64,000 bases of DNA from Sipunculus nudus (Eukaryota > Annelida > Sipuncula > Golfingiida > Sipunculidae), in contig CM049306.1 of NCBI GenBank assembly GCA_026874595.1, forward strand, positions 3,676,019 to 3,740,018, in the 5' to 3' direction. The notes beneath the pieces are model-generated. The model did no database searches, was not told where the DNA came from, and saw nothing but the letters and a program-made list of their open reading frames with translations. The position numbers and the translations under genes were made by a program. Positions 22,748 through 32,843 of the stretch are shown here, piece by piece. Numbering within the stretch: the stretch's first letter is position 1; every line of letters starts with the position of its first letter.

Positions 22748-23393
22748 CTTTTTCATGTTTTCTCGTTTGGGGGTGATTCAAATGATTCCCTCAGATCCTG
22801 ACCTTCAATAAAATGGCAATCTCAGACCATAACAATCAGTCAGACCATTTGAGATCGGCCATATTTGAGTAGTATAACATACTTGGTCAGATTCAAGATA
22901 CATCGTCGGTACTAACTTGGGCACGAACTACAAATACTAACGATTATGCGAACACCATTTCATAATATATTAGAAATTTTATATAAAACATAAACAAGCT
23001 TTATCATGGTAAGCAACATAATGTGAACCAGGAATAGTAAGGTTCATGTTAAAATGAAAGTGGGCCATATGAAACAATTCTGCGAAGTTAAAGGATACAG
23101 GAATAATCAAAGATTTTAAGTAAAAAAATGTACATTTAAATTAACTTATACGTATCCCTAATAACATTTCTTGTCTTTATCATTATTGGTCTTTATTTTA
23201 TCCACAAAAAGAAGTTTTTGCGGATACTATGTATTTTGCGGGGGTTCTGTCGCCGCCGCCGTCGTTTCCGGACAACTCCTCTGAGACCCTTAGACCTAGC
23301 CCTGCTATGGCGTTAGTATTTTTGTTTGCTACTACAAATTCGTAAATAATACGTGATTCCATGCACCGATACACGTAGCTTAGTGCTTACTCT
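22748..23393. other. Unit segment after tRNA-Ala, no gene recognised
   Basis: Opens with a T5 Pol III terminator. The rest is unassigned sequence, including a GCCGCCGCCGTCG stretch near 23250 followed by TTTCCGGACAACTCCTCTGA, which resembles dispersed repeats of mollusc-type genomes. The same segment follows tRNA-Ala in U2, U3 and U4. Confidence 0.5.
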
Positions 23394-23945
23394 TATAAGT
23401 AATGCCCTGTAAGCTTGGCTGGTGAATCCCTGCTATTAGCATATCAGTGCGTCACAAGGCTCTTTCACAACCTGGCGATATCCTCTTATTTGCATATTAC
23501 TACGTCAAGCTTTTTGTGCAGAAGCAAAATCAACAGATCCAATTATGCGCTTGTGCTTGGTCACATTTGCAGCGAAATCATGTATTCAGGGAAGCTGGAC
23601 ACGTCGCAGTGCTTGCAAATAATTTACCAGTATCAATCAGAGTTTCTTCACTTACCTACATGATTAAAGTTTGTTGCCCTCCGATGTGTTTGCTCTTATA
23701 ACTAACGCCCTGTCAGCTTCGGGGGCGGGGGGGAATCCCTGCTATTTGCATATCAGATCGTCAATAGGCTCTTTGGCGTCCTGGCGATATCCTCTCATTT
23801 GCATATTACTACTTCACGCTTTTTGTGCAGAAGGTCAGGCAATCAACAGATCCAAACACACGCATTTTCTTGGCCACATTGATTTGCAGAAAAATCACGT
23901 ATTCAGGGAAGCTGGACATGTCGCACTGCTTGCAAATAACTGTAT
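23394..23945. repeat. Old direct duplication (~310 bp) with repeated octamer ATTTGCATAT
   Basis: Two degenerate copies (about 23394-23640 and 23697-23945) share GCCCTGTxAGCTT, AATCCCTGCTATT, CTGGCGATATCCTCT, GCATATTACTAC, TTTTTGTGCAGAAG, CAACAGATCCAA, CAGGGAAGCTGGACA and TGCTTGCAAATAA. Each has two sites of the form ATT(T/A)GCATAT; three of the four are exact ATTTGCATAT, the octamer recognised by POU-domain factors. Open frames here are read through repeat sequence without a start or family match, so no gene is called. Copies recur in U2 (33801-), U3 (44220-) and U4 (54633-). Confidence 0.75.
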
Positions 23946-24059
23946 CCGCAGACAAGTCGGGATACTATGGTTTAAGCACGGTCGCCGTATGTACGCGATA
24001 ACTAATAAAATAGTTCACGGATCTTTACCAAACTTGACATGTGCATAGATATGGATAAG

Positions 24060-24700
24060 AGGACAAAGCCTATTTAAATGGGGTCATAATCTTAACTAGG
24101 AGAGTGACCTTGACTTTGAATAGATCCATTTTTGGGGAAAATCACACTAATTTTAAAATATCTAAAAAAGTCTTGCATGGATTAATCCAAAAATCAACTT
24201 GACCGGAGGTCTTGGATAGTGTTGTCATGTTTCGGAAACTGGTGGCGCCACCTAGTATCCTTTTCTTGTTTTCATGCCGTTTAATACCCCCATCATTACC
24301 ACTTAATAGTACTGTGAGCATAATAAGTAAAAAACTAATGAACAGATTTCTTTCACGTTATGCATATACATAAAAATGGGTTATGGGATGATGTATATTT
24401 TAATGTCGTGACCTTTCATATGAGAGTAGCCTTAACCTGAATATTGCCATATATGGTGAAAGTCACACAAAATCATAAATATCTCAATAAGGGATGCATG
24501 GATTGGTCCAAAAATCAAATTGACCGAAGATCTTGGATAGCTTTGTCATGTGCGGAAGACAGGTGGCGCCACCTTCTGTCTTTTACTTGTTTTCGCGCCT
24601 TTTAATACCCCAACATTGCCACTTGACAGTACTGTGAGCATTATAAGTCTAAAACTAATGGACAGATTGGGCTGAAATTATGCATGTCCATTGATCCGAC
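24060..24700. repeat. Tandem duplication (~320 bp) ending in GGTGGCGCCACC module
   Basis: Two copies offset by 321 bp share GCATGGATTxxTCCAAAAATCAAxTTGACC, CTTGGATAG, TTGTCATG, GGTGGCGCCACCT, TTTTCTTGTTTTC-like, AATACCCCxxCATTxCCACTTxAxAGTACTGTGAGCAT and ACTAATGxACAGATT in order. Non-coding. The same blocks recur in the other units. Confidence 0.8.
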
Positions 24701-25400
24701 TACTCCATCTTTTACTCAAGATTGGTGGTGCCATCTATAGTCTTTTTGCCGTGGTATCAATCTGTACATATGCTTAGGATGAAAATTGCTCATATCCCCG
24801 GTGTTGTTCAAGCTATTGGTATGAAATTTGGCATGTCCATCCATCTTTGAAAGTTTTCTCGTAAACCAGACGGTTGGCGCCACCTACCTTCCTTTTTTTT
24901 GTAGAATAAATTCATGCCCTTTTCTGAAGAGTGATTTGCCCTATTGGCCTGAAATTGTGCATATCCATAGATATCTGCAATCGTTTTGCCGTGGCGTCTA
25001 TCATCTGTCTTGCTGATATCTCCGGAGTGGTTCAAGGTATTGGTCTGAAATTTGGCATGTCTATCCACCTTTGAAAATTTTCTACTAAACCAGAGAGGTG
25101 ACGCTACCTACCTTCCCGATTCCGTAGAATAAATTAATGCTTTTTTTTCTTAGGAGTGGTGTGCCGTATTGGTCTGAAACTTTGCATGTCCATAGATCTT
25201 GGCCTCCTCCACCTTGTACTCAAGACTAGTGGAGCCATCTGCCATTTTTTTCATGTGGTGTTCATCTGTCCATTTGTTATAGGTATAAATTGCTCATATC
25301 CGAGGAGTCGTTCAATGTGTTGGTCTCCAATTTGGCATGTACATCGAGCTTGGAGAGTTCTTCTCTCAGAGTATCTTCACTTACTATAAAGTTTGTTGCC
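24685..25400. repeat. Tandem degenerate modules TGAAATTTGGCATGTCCAT ... GGCGCCA
   Basis: At least six modules begin with forms of TCTGAAATTTGGCATGTCCAT followed by xxATCTT (about 24691, 24817, 24948, 25043, 25173 and 25320). Many close with GGTGGCGCCACC-like palindromes (24725, 24874, 25098, 25232). Spacing varies from about 95 to 150 bp. Short open frames in both directions are by-products of the repetition. Three more modules occur at 28090-28510, split off by the segment carrying the reverse transcriptase relic. Confidence 0.75.
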
Positions 25401-25597
25401 CTCGGAAATGTTAAAGTAAGAGTTTTAGGTGGACCCTTATGAAAAAGCCGTGTATGGTTCCGAATAGGGGGAACATTCGGAATCGTATAAGTGACTTATA
25501 ATGCGGTGTCATCATCAGATAATTACCTTTTCGTTGCCTTTGGATATTTTATAAAACTTCTGAAAGGTACTCTGTAGTTGTGTGAACAAATAGCGCT

Positions 25598-26354
25598 AGA
25601 AACCTTGGGTAGTGTTTGACCAAGGGCTTTGCCTTGACAAACATGTAAATAATATTTGTAGTTTGGCTTTTTACCACCTGCGTAATATAGCTAGGATAAA
25701 GGGTTTCCTAACTCAAGATTCACTAATGACATTTATTTATGCGTTCATCAGTTCAAGGATTGACTGTTCCAACTCTTTGCTATGTGGTCTTCCTAGCAAG
25801 TTACTGGAGCGGCTACAGAGAGTGTCGAATGCAGCTGCTAGGCTTGTAACTGGTGCCAAGAAGCGCGACCACATCACACCAATACTTAAAGAACTCCATT
25901 GGCTCCCGGTGCGACAGCGCATTGATTTTAACATTTTATTATTAGTATACAAAGCCATAAATGGTCACATAAGGAACCTCTTAACTTTTTATGTTCCAGT
26001 CAGGCAGCTTAGGTCATCTGACCAAGGGATTTTAGTGATTCTTAAAGCACGAAGTGAGATGTGTCGTTCGAGAGCTTTCTCAGCTGTGGCACCAAGGTTA
26101 TGGAATGAACTTCCGCACTCAATCAGAGCTTCACTATCTTTAGCTTCTTTTAGAAGAAATCTTAAAACTTACCTTTTTATATTAGCTTTTGGTAGTTCTT
26201 AGAAATTAGGGTTTTCTTTTAGGAATCTTTGCTTAAGTAGGAATCTACATTTTATGTTTTAGTAAAACTGTGCTTTGTGTTTTGTAAAGCGATTTTGATA
26301 ACTATTTTGTTGAATTAGCGCTGTATAAATTAAATATATTATATTATATTATAT
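25598..26354 (+). pseudogene. L2/CR1-like non-LTR retrotransposon tail, U1
   Basis: A 196-codon open stretch (25612-26202; first codon GTG) matches the C-terminal end of non-LTR reverse transcriptases. In order it shows DKHVNNICSLAFYHLRNI (residues ~9-26), RLQRVSNAAARLVTG (~68-82), ITPILKELHWLPVRQRIDF (~87-105), RSRAFSAVAPRLWNELPHSI (~151-170) and a SLASFRRNLKTYLF end (~175-188). The catalytic polymerase motifs are absent, and the frame upstream of 25612 is shifted (a preceding AACCTTGGG codes NLG in another frame), so it is a 5'-truncated dead copy. A 150-bp 3' UTR with GCGCTGTATAAATTAAATAT ends in a (TATTA)n tail, as in L2/CR1 elements. It splits a block of older modules. The copy was captured before array amplification. 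Confidence 0.88.
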
Positions 26355-28000
26355 GATACAATGTACATCTTAGTTGCTTACACATCCTAAATCAAGAGAA
26401 TTAATTTTAACATCGAGAAGAAGTCGCCATGATTGTATGAACTGCATTACAGTCTATGCTACGAGATTTAGACTGCCCCCCTGCTCCGATATTATCGCAG
26501 TTGGAACTGGAAAAAAATGGGCGTTAATAGGGGACCGTGAAGAGTACCAGTTGATCAACGTTAGCTCACAACAAGTTAATAAAGTTTGTAATGGTTTATT
26601 CAGGGCGGGCTTATAAGGATCTTAGGGGATAATGTATTACAGATGTCTCTTTAATTGTATGCAGCAATCTTACATGTGTATGTGCAGCGCTAGCATGGCC
26701 GTTGCTATGGCGGCATAGCCCGGCCCACGCGTGGGGTCTGACGTGTAAACACAGCAGTCATGCTAGTCTGGGGCTTTCGGGAAATGGAAAGTTCTCGGCT
26801 TGAGGTGAAAAGTTATTAATAAGGGGCTTTGTTTAGAACCAGGAGAGATAGGTGAGATATATTCCAGCGGACACAGAAGAGTGTAAGTCAGTTTGTGGAG
26901 GTCTTCCTATAATTGCGGCAGTTATAGCTTTTCTTCGAATTATAACGAATTTTAATTAGTCTTCAGTTTGCCTCTGGGATCACTACCCGAACTTCACTTT
27001 TGGATAACAACAAATTGATTTTGTGATTGAACTGGACTGTTATTCCTGAGAAGATTTATGTGAACTGTTCATCTGGATTATATGCTTTAAAGTACCTGTT
27101 GTCGCCGTGACAGTGGTGGTTTCCAGGTGCTGTAGACTTTATTTATATACTTGTATTGATTTGCTGTTGTACTGTTGTTATACTGTGAAATTGTATTGAT
27201 TTAGTGTATTGTAATGTTAAGATTGTTTTAAGAATAAATTATAATTATTTGTTAAGAAAAACCACTGACTACTTTATTTTTTCCCCTAGACATTTTACGC
27301 TACCTAGCATTACAGAATCTGATTTTGTTTTATCTCAAAAACCAAATTTATGCTCATCACAACTACGTGATCTGTTGATATTTGGTTCCGTAACGAAAGG
27401 TTCATTAAAATATTAAGGGAAGAATGTGGTAATGGGGCCAGAAAGACTAATTTACTATCAAAGACACGCAAGGATGTGTTTTGATGTTTATATTTAGCAC
27501 TTATAGAGTTGTTTGATGCCTTCTACAATTTCACCAATACAACACCTGTACAGATCGGGGCGACAACTGTGAACTTATTACAGTTCTGGATTCCGCAACA
27601 AGAAAAGCGCGAGTCGTTCATATTTCAAACAGTGGGTCTATGTACAGGTCTCGGTACGATATTCAGAAAAAAACAAGTTGACAGAGATTTCATGTTATAT
27701 GCTCGCGCTCCGAGAGTAAAAGCAGCTATGACATTCGAATAGGGGTGATATATGTGGTATGATAACACACGGTTTTAATGAACCTTGTTGGTTCTGGGAA
27801 AACCGCAATCAGTTCTGACGTCACTGGGAAAAACCTTAGTTCAGCGAGGCGATGGTGTGGCGCTGAAGACCCGTACTAACGGTACTTCGCCAGTCCATGA
27901 AATAATAAGGCCAGAGTGGCAGTACCGACACTTAGCGTTACAACACCGAGAGAGAACGTTTGATTTTTCTGTCAAAGGGAACAATTAAGTCTTTACCATT
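26355..28000. other. Unassigned unit segment with short open frames
   Basis: Contains a CpG-rich patch (26690-26770), an AATAAA at about 27231 and an acceptor-like TTTTTTCCCCTAG at 27280-27292, then moderately GC-rich sequence. Open frames of 77 and 67 codons (27509-27742, 27785-27988) do not begin with ATG, match no family I know, and the first is broken in U2 by one extra A. A decayed gene or LTR element is possible. I could not identify LTR ends or a primer-binding site. Confidence 0.4.
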
Positions 28001-28510
28001 TCATGGACAGGCCCAGTCTACCTTGGACCAATCTTTCCAAAACCCGGCATAGTTATTCCCTCCCCTATATAGTTGTGCATGACAAAGACAGGTGGCGCCA
28101 CCAACAATCCTTTCTGTGCAGTACGAGTCTGGGTGTCTCCATATCTCAAAAGTGGTTCTATGTATTAAGCTGAAATTTAGCATATTCATAGATCTTGGAT
28201 CACTACACCTCGTGATCGAAACTCGTGGCGCTACCTTCAATCCTTTATGCGTATCTACCATCTTTGCATTAGCATTCTGTTCGACTTAGTGATTGTTCAA
28301 TTTACTTGGTTGGAATTGTGCATATCCATAGATCCTTGACACCTCCATCTCGTACACAAGACTGGTGGCGCCATCTGCATTAGTTATTGTGTGGCTTCCA
28401 TTCATACATTTGCTTTGGGCAAAAACTTCTCATATCTGAGGAGTGGTTCAAGGTATAAGTCTGAAAGTTGGCATGTCAATCCATCTTAGAAAGTTTTCTC
28501 GTAAGCCAGA
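28001..28510. repeat. Further TGAAATTTxGCATxxxCAT / GGTGGCGCC modules
   Basis: Three modules start near 28170, 28310 and 28458, with palindromic cores at 28090 (GGTGGCGCCACC), 28223 and 28363. Same family as 24685-25400, separated from it by the 2.6-kb stretch holding the retrotransposon tail. Confidence 0.7.
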
Positions 28511-28529
28511 CAAATGTTTGGAATACCAA

Positions 28530-28815
28530 AGGTTGTAGGCCAATCATATATTTTTGTCCAAAGTTCCTTGGTATGATCACATTCATAGAATATATGTGTG
28601 ATGGTTTCTTTCTTACTGTTGCAAAAAGTTCACTCTCTGTAATATCGGCTTTAGTCAAGAATAGTTTTAATGCAAGAATACGATGCACAATTTTATATTG
28701 AAAATACTAGTATCTTAGTTTGTAGAAATTGTTATGTTATCAATATTCTGAAAAGCTTCATGTATTTCATCTCTTGTGCACTCTTCTAAATCTCTTTGCC
28801 ACATTAAATTACTAT
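28530..28815 (-). pseudogene. L1/Tx1-like reverse transcriptase zinc-finger tail relic, U1
   Basis: Reading the minus strand gives, in order, WQRDLEECTRDEIHEAF, then FNIKL/IVHRILALKLFLTKADITE and, after a frameshift, KKETITHIFYECDHTKELW. The ETxxHxFxEC pattern after a RILxxKxFLxK stretch is the C-terminal zinc-binding region (zf-RVT) of L1/Tx1-type non-LTR reverse transcriptases. One frameshift and at least one in-frame stop show it is dead. It ends about 45 bp from tRNA-Ser(CGA), close to the tRNA's 3' end. Confidence 0.65.
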
Positions 28816-28861
28816 TTTAATCTATCTAATACTATTTTTATAGCATCAAAAGTTAGGTTTA

Positions 28862-28943
28862 CGCTGCCTGCAGGATTCGAACCTGAGCGGGCATAGCCCA
28901 TTGGATTTCGAGTCCAACGCCTTAACCACTCGGCCAAGACTGC
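28862..28943 (-). tRNA. tRNA-Ser(CGA), U1
   Basis: An 82-nt type II tRNA. It has acceptor GCAGTCT / AGGCAGC, D arm GGCCGAGTGGTTAAGGCG, anticodon CGA (plus-strand 28908-28910), a long variable arm GGGCTATGCCC, T loop TTCGAAT and discriminator G as expected for Ser. There is no intron. A T4 run lies about 10 bases beyond the 3' end. Oddities: an A-A mismatch at the third acceptor pair and a T-C mismatch at the first T-stem pair, both the same in all four units. Probably transcribed; folding efficiency is uncertain. Confidence 0.92.
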
Positions 28944-29950
28944 ACATAGTTTCGGGGGAGACGTGATATATAAGTATGCGTATATATCAGTGGTGAATTG
29001 TATCCTTCAGCATTTTTTAGCTCAGCTGACTGAAAGTCTGTCTGTCCGTCCGTTTACAGGGCACAAATCATAATCATTTGACCTGGAATCTTCTTACTTG
29101 ACATCCAGGGAGGCTCATGAAAAATCTCTTTGGAAACCTGAAATCTCTCTGTTTCTCATATCCTCCGAGCTATGGGGCTCAGAAGTAACCTATCCCCCAC
29201 CCCCAATAATAAAAACATTGATACAAAAGCACCAGTATCTGAACAACTAATGCATTGATCACCATGATTCTTTGCATGTTTATTGGTCAAGGATTATTTT
29301 ATCAGGTCCTGCAGAATGTTTTTTTTCTAATTTTAACACTTTGCTCTATTTGTGAGACCTTTCAAGATGCGGCCGTCCCTTAACAGGACATAAATCTTAA
29401 CCCTTGGTCCGAGAATCTACAATCTTAACATCCCGGGACGTCGTGATAAATCTTCTTGAAACCTGAAATAAGATCTCTGTTACCCATATTCTCCGAGCTA
29501 TTGGGCTTGTAACTACCCCCCCCCGAAAAATTGAAAATTTGATACCATAGCAAGGCACAATTCATAACCATTGGACCTAGAATTTCTTATTTGACATCCA
29601 GGGAGATCCCCTGAGAATTCTTCTTGGAAACCTGAAATTATGTCTCTGTTACGCATATCCTTTAAGTTATGGCGTTTATGGGCACCCCCCCCCCCCCCGA
29701 ATAATTGAAAATTTGATACCAAAGCAGGATACTGCCTGTGCCTGACCCAAGAAAAATAATGATGCATAGTAATCACCAAAAGCTTGCCAAAAGAAATACG
29801 TTTTTAAATTAGTTTTAAATGATACAAGAGTTGGAGATTATCTAAGTATAATGGGCTATGAAACGGAAGGAAACTTCCACCGACTTTCATATTACAATTT
29901 GGTACTTTAAGGAGATTTCCGCCAGCCGAGCGCAGCGTACGCAAAAGCCA
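28944..29950. repeat. Three degenerate ~165-bp modules ending in poly-C tracts
   Basis: After a CTCAGCTGACTGAAAG ... CTGTCCGTCCGTTTACAG start (29018-29060), three modules (about 29065-29240, 29385-29550 and 29553-29720) share GGACxTxxAATxTxxxA, ACATCCxGGGA, TCTTxTTGGAAACCTGAAAT, TCTCTGTTxCxCATATxCTxCGAGCTATxGGGCT. They end in a C-rich tract; the last two are followed by GAATAATTGAAAATTTGATACC-like sequence. The C tracts vary in length between units (9/14/15/14 and 14/19/13/14). Non-coding. Confidence 0.75.
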
Positions 29951-29957
29951 AAGATTA

Positions 29958-30152
29958 TTATTTTTCCAGACAAATATGATGGAAGTAAGTCATGAAAATG
30001 GCACACAAAAACAGTAATTTGTATTGTATGCGGTACTTGACAGGAAGCCAATGGAGCTGTTTTAGCAGCGGCGTGACGTGGTCGGTCTTACGATTCTTAA
30101 GAATGAGACACGCAGCATTATTCTGGACCATCCGTAGATGAGGAAACGCCAT
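29958..30152 (-). pseudogene. Non-LTR reverse transcriptase tail relic (minus strand), U1
   Basis: A 64-codon frame shows RMVQNNAACLILKNRKTDH (residues ~7-25), VTPLLKQLHWLPVKYRIQYK (~26-45) and then decays, lacking the usual downstream RAFSxxAPxLWN block. This is the same C-terminal region as in the 25598 relic, but from a different element and strand. No polymerase core. Dead fragment. Confidence 0.8.
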
Positions 30153-30714
30153 TACATGGAGCCGACATTATTATTAAACATGCAGTTACTATAAACGGAA
30201 CATATATGCATGCTTGAGAGTTTATACTGTTGATGTTTCCAAAATTGGAATATCGACATACGAATTCAGATTCAATGATAGCTCAAGTTTTAATATACCT
30301 TTTTACCGAGGACAACATTAATGAAAATTGTTCTGGCCCTCATCGGGAAATACCTATCTTCAATGCGGAAAAAATAAAGAGGTTCCATCTGGAAAATTAT
30401 ATAAGTGAACCTGTACAAATAAACAGAATATAAATGTATTTTTTATTTGGTGAATGGTGAATCAAATGAACACAAAGCTTGTGTCTTGACATCAAACTCT
30501 GTTAATTAACATTTTTTCCCCAGCAATGGCTGGATAGATTCTCACTAACATTTCGATATATGTGTATGTGGCAGAAGAGTTATTTGTCAGGTTCTGTTAG
30601 CTTTACGAAGACCGAGTGCACGTGCACTCCCTCAAGGACGCACCTCAGCTGGTAGGCCAAGCTGTCGGGCCCTGATAGTCAACAGCGGCAGAGCCGGGTG
30701 TATTACGCCGGTAA
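30153..30714. other. Unassigned unit segment
   Basis: Includes a 67-codon ATG frame (30230-30433; ATG at 30233) that is identical in all units but matches nothing I recognise and has no supporting signals. The last 150 bases are GC-richer and may belong to the gag relic downstream. Confidence 0.4.
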
Positions 30715-30894
30715 GGAAGGGGATATGTCCAAAAATACTGCAGCTCGGTTGCTGATGATCGTCCGGAGGAACCTGACCAGCTGTGTTCCCAGCGGGGACA
30801 TCGAGCCAACAAGTGCCGGACGTTGACCCATCAGTCAGCAGGGCCAGGGAAACTAAACAACTCCAGAAGAATAAGGGCCCAATCTTTAGGGTAA
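30715..30894 (+). pseudogene. Gypsy-like Gag zinc-knuckle relic, U1
   Basis: A 59-codon open stretch contains CSQRGHRANKC (30784-30816), that is C-x4-H-x4-C. This matches the last three ligands of a retrotransposon Gag CCHC knuckle; the first cysteine (three residues earlier) is aspartate. It lies about 175 bp upstream of the protease-like stretch, the order expected for gag-pol. Other copies are at 41134-41313, 51547-51726 and 61960-62139. Very short, so only moderately sure. Confidence 0.4.
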
Positions 30895-31067
30895 AATGTA
30901 AGCAGTGTCCATTGTACAGGAAATGAAGGTTGGGGAGGAAATAATTTTATTTTATATATACTTCAAATTCAAGTTCTGGTGTAACAAGAGAAATAAAAAG
31001 TTGGGATGAGGATAATTGTCGTTTAAAATCTTTATCATATCTGCCAGTTAAATTTTGTTCCAAATCA

Positions 31068-31406
31068 GTGATAGCCTTGTGTGATACAGATAGCAGTATA
31101 AATATTATGTCAAGCTCATATTTCAATACTTTGCCAAGAAATGTAAGAACCTCACTAATGCCAAGCTCATATGATACAGTTACAGTAGTAAACAACCAAG
31201 CTGTATATATTTTGGGCTCAGATAGGGTGAAACTTAAATTTTCTTTTGGAAAACAGAGCATTTATGTATATATCTTAAAAGAATCATCCCATCCATTTAT
31301 TTTGGGGTCAGAATACATGCAAAAGAGGGGATTTGTCATAGATTATAGGGACAATAGTATCAGGTTGATTAAAGCCAAGCTCAGATATAATAAACAGGAA
31401 CCCTAG
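31068..31406 (+). pseudogene. LTR-retrotransposon aspartic protease relic, U1
   Basis: A 112-codon open stretch resembles retropepsin-type proteases of gypsy-like elements. ALCDTDSSINIMS (residues ~3-15) stands where the family has the active-site D-T-G-S/A motif. FILGSEYMQKRGFVIDY (~77-93) corresponds to the C-terminal I-L-G-x(2)-F/Y-L/M strand-helix. The glycine of the catalytic D-T-G is replaced by Asp (D-T-D), the first codon is not ATG, and no reverse transcriptase or integrase follows. It is an inactive fragment, preserved intact only because the units are young. Confidence 0.7.
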
Positions 31407-32754
31407 TAGGGGGTAAACTTCCGAAATATATTACCACAGGTTTACAGGACGTGTACTGTGAACAACACCAAGCATAACTTAATGGTAGCCATGTTTGTAG
31501 CTACTGTACACAATAATGTAATACGATATATACATACTAATTATATATACATACATACATACATATTATATATAGGAGCTTCAGTTCAATATATAGGAAA
31601 ATTTTTATATGAAATTGTCTTTAGATCAGTATTGTAGTTAGAAATGTGAACCTAAAGTATATCCATATGGACATATTTAGTGAATTAAGAAGAAAAAAAA
31701 CTTTACTATTACCACGTGGATGGACTTTTTCATGACTGGTGAGAAAAAGTGAGCAAGAATACATGGATATATATGTGAAATTCACGTGGAGCTCATTCCC
31801 CCGTTCCCCTGGATCCCAAGGAACGTAACAAGCCATCTATACATCTGAGGCCTGATTGGCAACGCGACGATTGGCCAAGGTGTTCCAAATGCTCCATCAA
31901 GCAGTCAACATCTGGCGAAACGTGTTCCTGAATCGATGAGAGTGCCTTGGTCGAATAGACTATACTATAGATATAGATCCTAGGACCAGTGCTTAGATTA
32001 GGCCTACTTTTTGACCATGTTTAGCAGGGCCGGATACAGAGAGGGGGTTTGGTCTGAGGGTTTGACCCCCTACCCACTTACATACCTTAAAATATGTTTT
32101 TCTACAAACCTCAGAACATAATAAAATACACTTATTTCAGTCGTACTATGTAATTTAAAGTAAATTACCTCCTATTAGGTCATTACTTGACATATAGAAA
32201 TTGTTTTCTAAAAGCATGTTTTGTTCATCTTTCATATATATATGAATTAGCCCCAAGCAAATCCTGGACCCGAAAGAAATCCCGGACCCGGCCTTGTGTA
32301 GGCAAGGCGGGGGGCACCGTTGTGGGAGGGGTCTATCTCTCCCAGGGTATTTGAAAGTGTCAATTATCATTGAATGAACAGAATAATTGAGACATATAGA
32401 AGCCGAGCAGAATGGAATTTAGTAGCTTACAGTTATAGTATATATTCTGTTTTAAAACATATCAGTATTCCAAGTGTAACAATTAGAAGAAGTGAACTCT
32501 ATCAGTGAACTTTATCTAACTATTGAATAGATCTCGATCAACAGGTAAAACGCATCTGATCTATCTTTTAGCACCTGTCAGTTTTCCTGCCTACTCTTAG
32601 TCTAACGGGTTACTTAAACAGACTTATTTTTAAAGCAGTGGCTAAATAGGTAGGTTTTGTAAGTCGTAATGAAAAGCCTTTTTTGATTGGTTAAGTGTAT
32701 CGTTTAGTTTTCACTATAGAATACTACGGCTGTGCTTTTGTTGGGGGAAAAAAT
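31407..32754. other. Unit tail segment (homologous to window bases 1-1183)
   Basis: No gene recognised. Holds a TACATACATA microsatellite (31540-31570), a GCAGGGCCGGATACAGAGAG segment resembling ends of dispersed repeats (32026-32045) and C/G-rich sequence near 32260-32345. The homologous old copy at the window start shows which parts pre-date the amplification: all of it from 31462 on. Confidence 0.6.
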
Positions 32755-32843
32755 TCCCGCGAACCGGAATCGAACCAGTGACCTAAGGATATCTGTAATC
32801 GTCCCACTACAGTCCTCCGCTTTACCAGCTGAGCTATCACGGG
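32755..32843 (-). tRNA. tRNA-Tyr(GTA) with 16-nt intron, U1
   Basis: An 89-nt gene (73-nt mature plus 16-nt intron at 32791-32806). Acceptor CCCGTGA / TCGCGGG (one G-U), anticodon GTA (plus-strand 32808-32810), intron directly after G37, T loop TTCGATT, discriminator A. The intron includes TACAG, able to pair with the anticodon-loop CTGTA as in other pre-tRNA-Tyr. A T6 terminator follows the 3' end directly. The fourth D-stem pair is C-A rather than C-G. Its 5' end faces the next tRNA-Ser(GCT) across 152 bp. Confidence 0.96.

Noticed and set aside
22591-22781. Open frames over the tRNA genes on both strands
   Set aside because: They overlap tRNA-Ala and the tRNA-Ser fragment. The tRNA structure explains the sequence better.
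23671-24048. 125-codon plus-strand frame present in every unit
   Set aside because: It begins at a non-ATG codon and reads through a degenerate non-coding duplication. Its first copy (23394-23640) is not open in the equivalent frame, so there is no sign of coding constraint.
26587-27314. Possible solo LTR bounded by TGTAATG and CATTACA with an AATAAA inside
   Set aside because: Only a 7-bp inverted match, no flanking target duplication, no convincing primer-binding site and no second copy to confirm ends.
29513-29779. Minus-strand glycine-run frames in each unit
   Set aside because: The glycine runs are the poly-C tracts, and the frames change length between units with C-tract length. Not coding.
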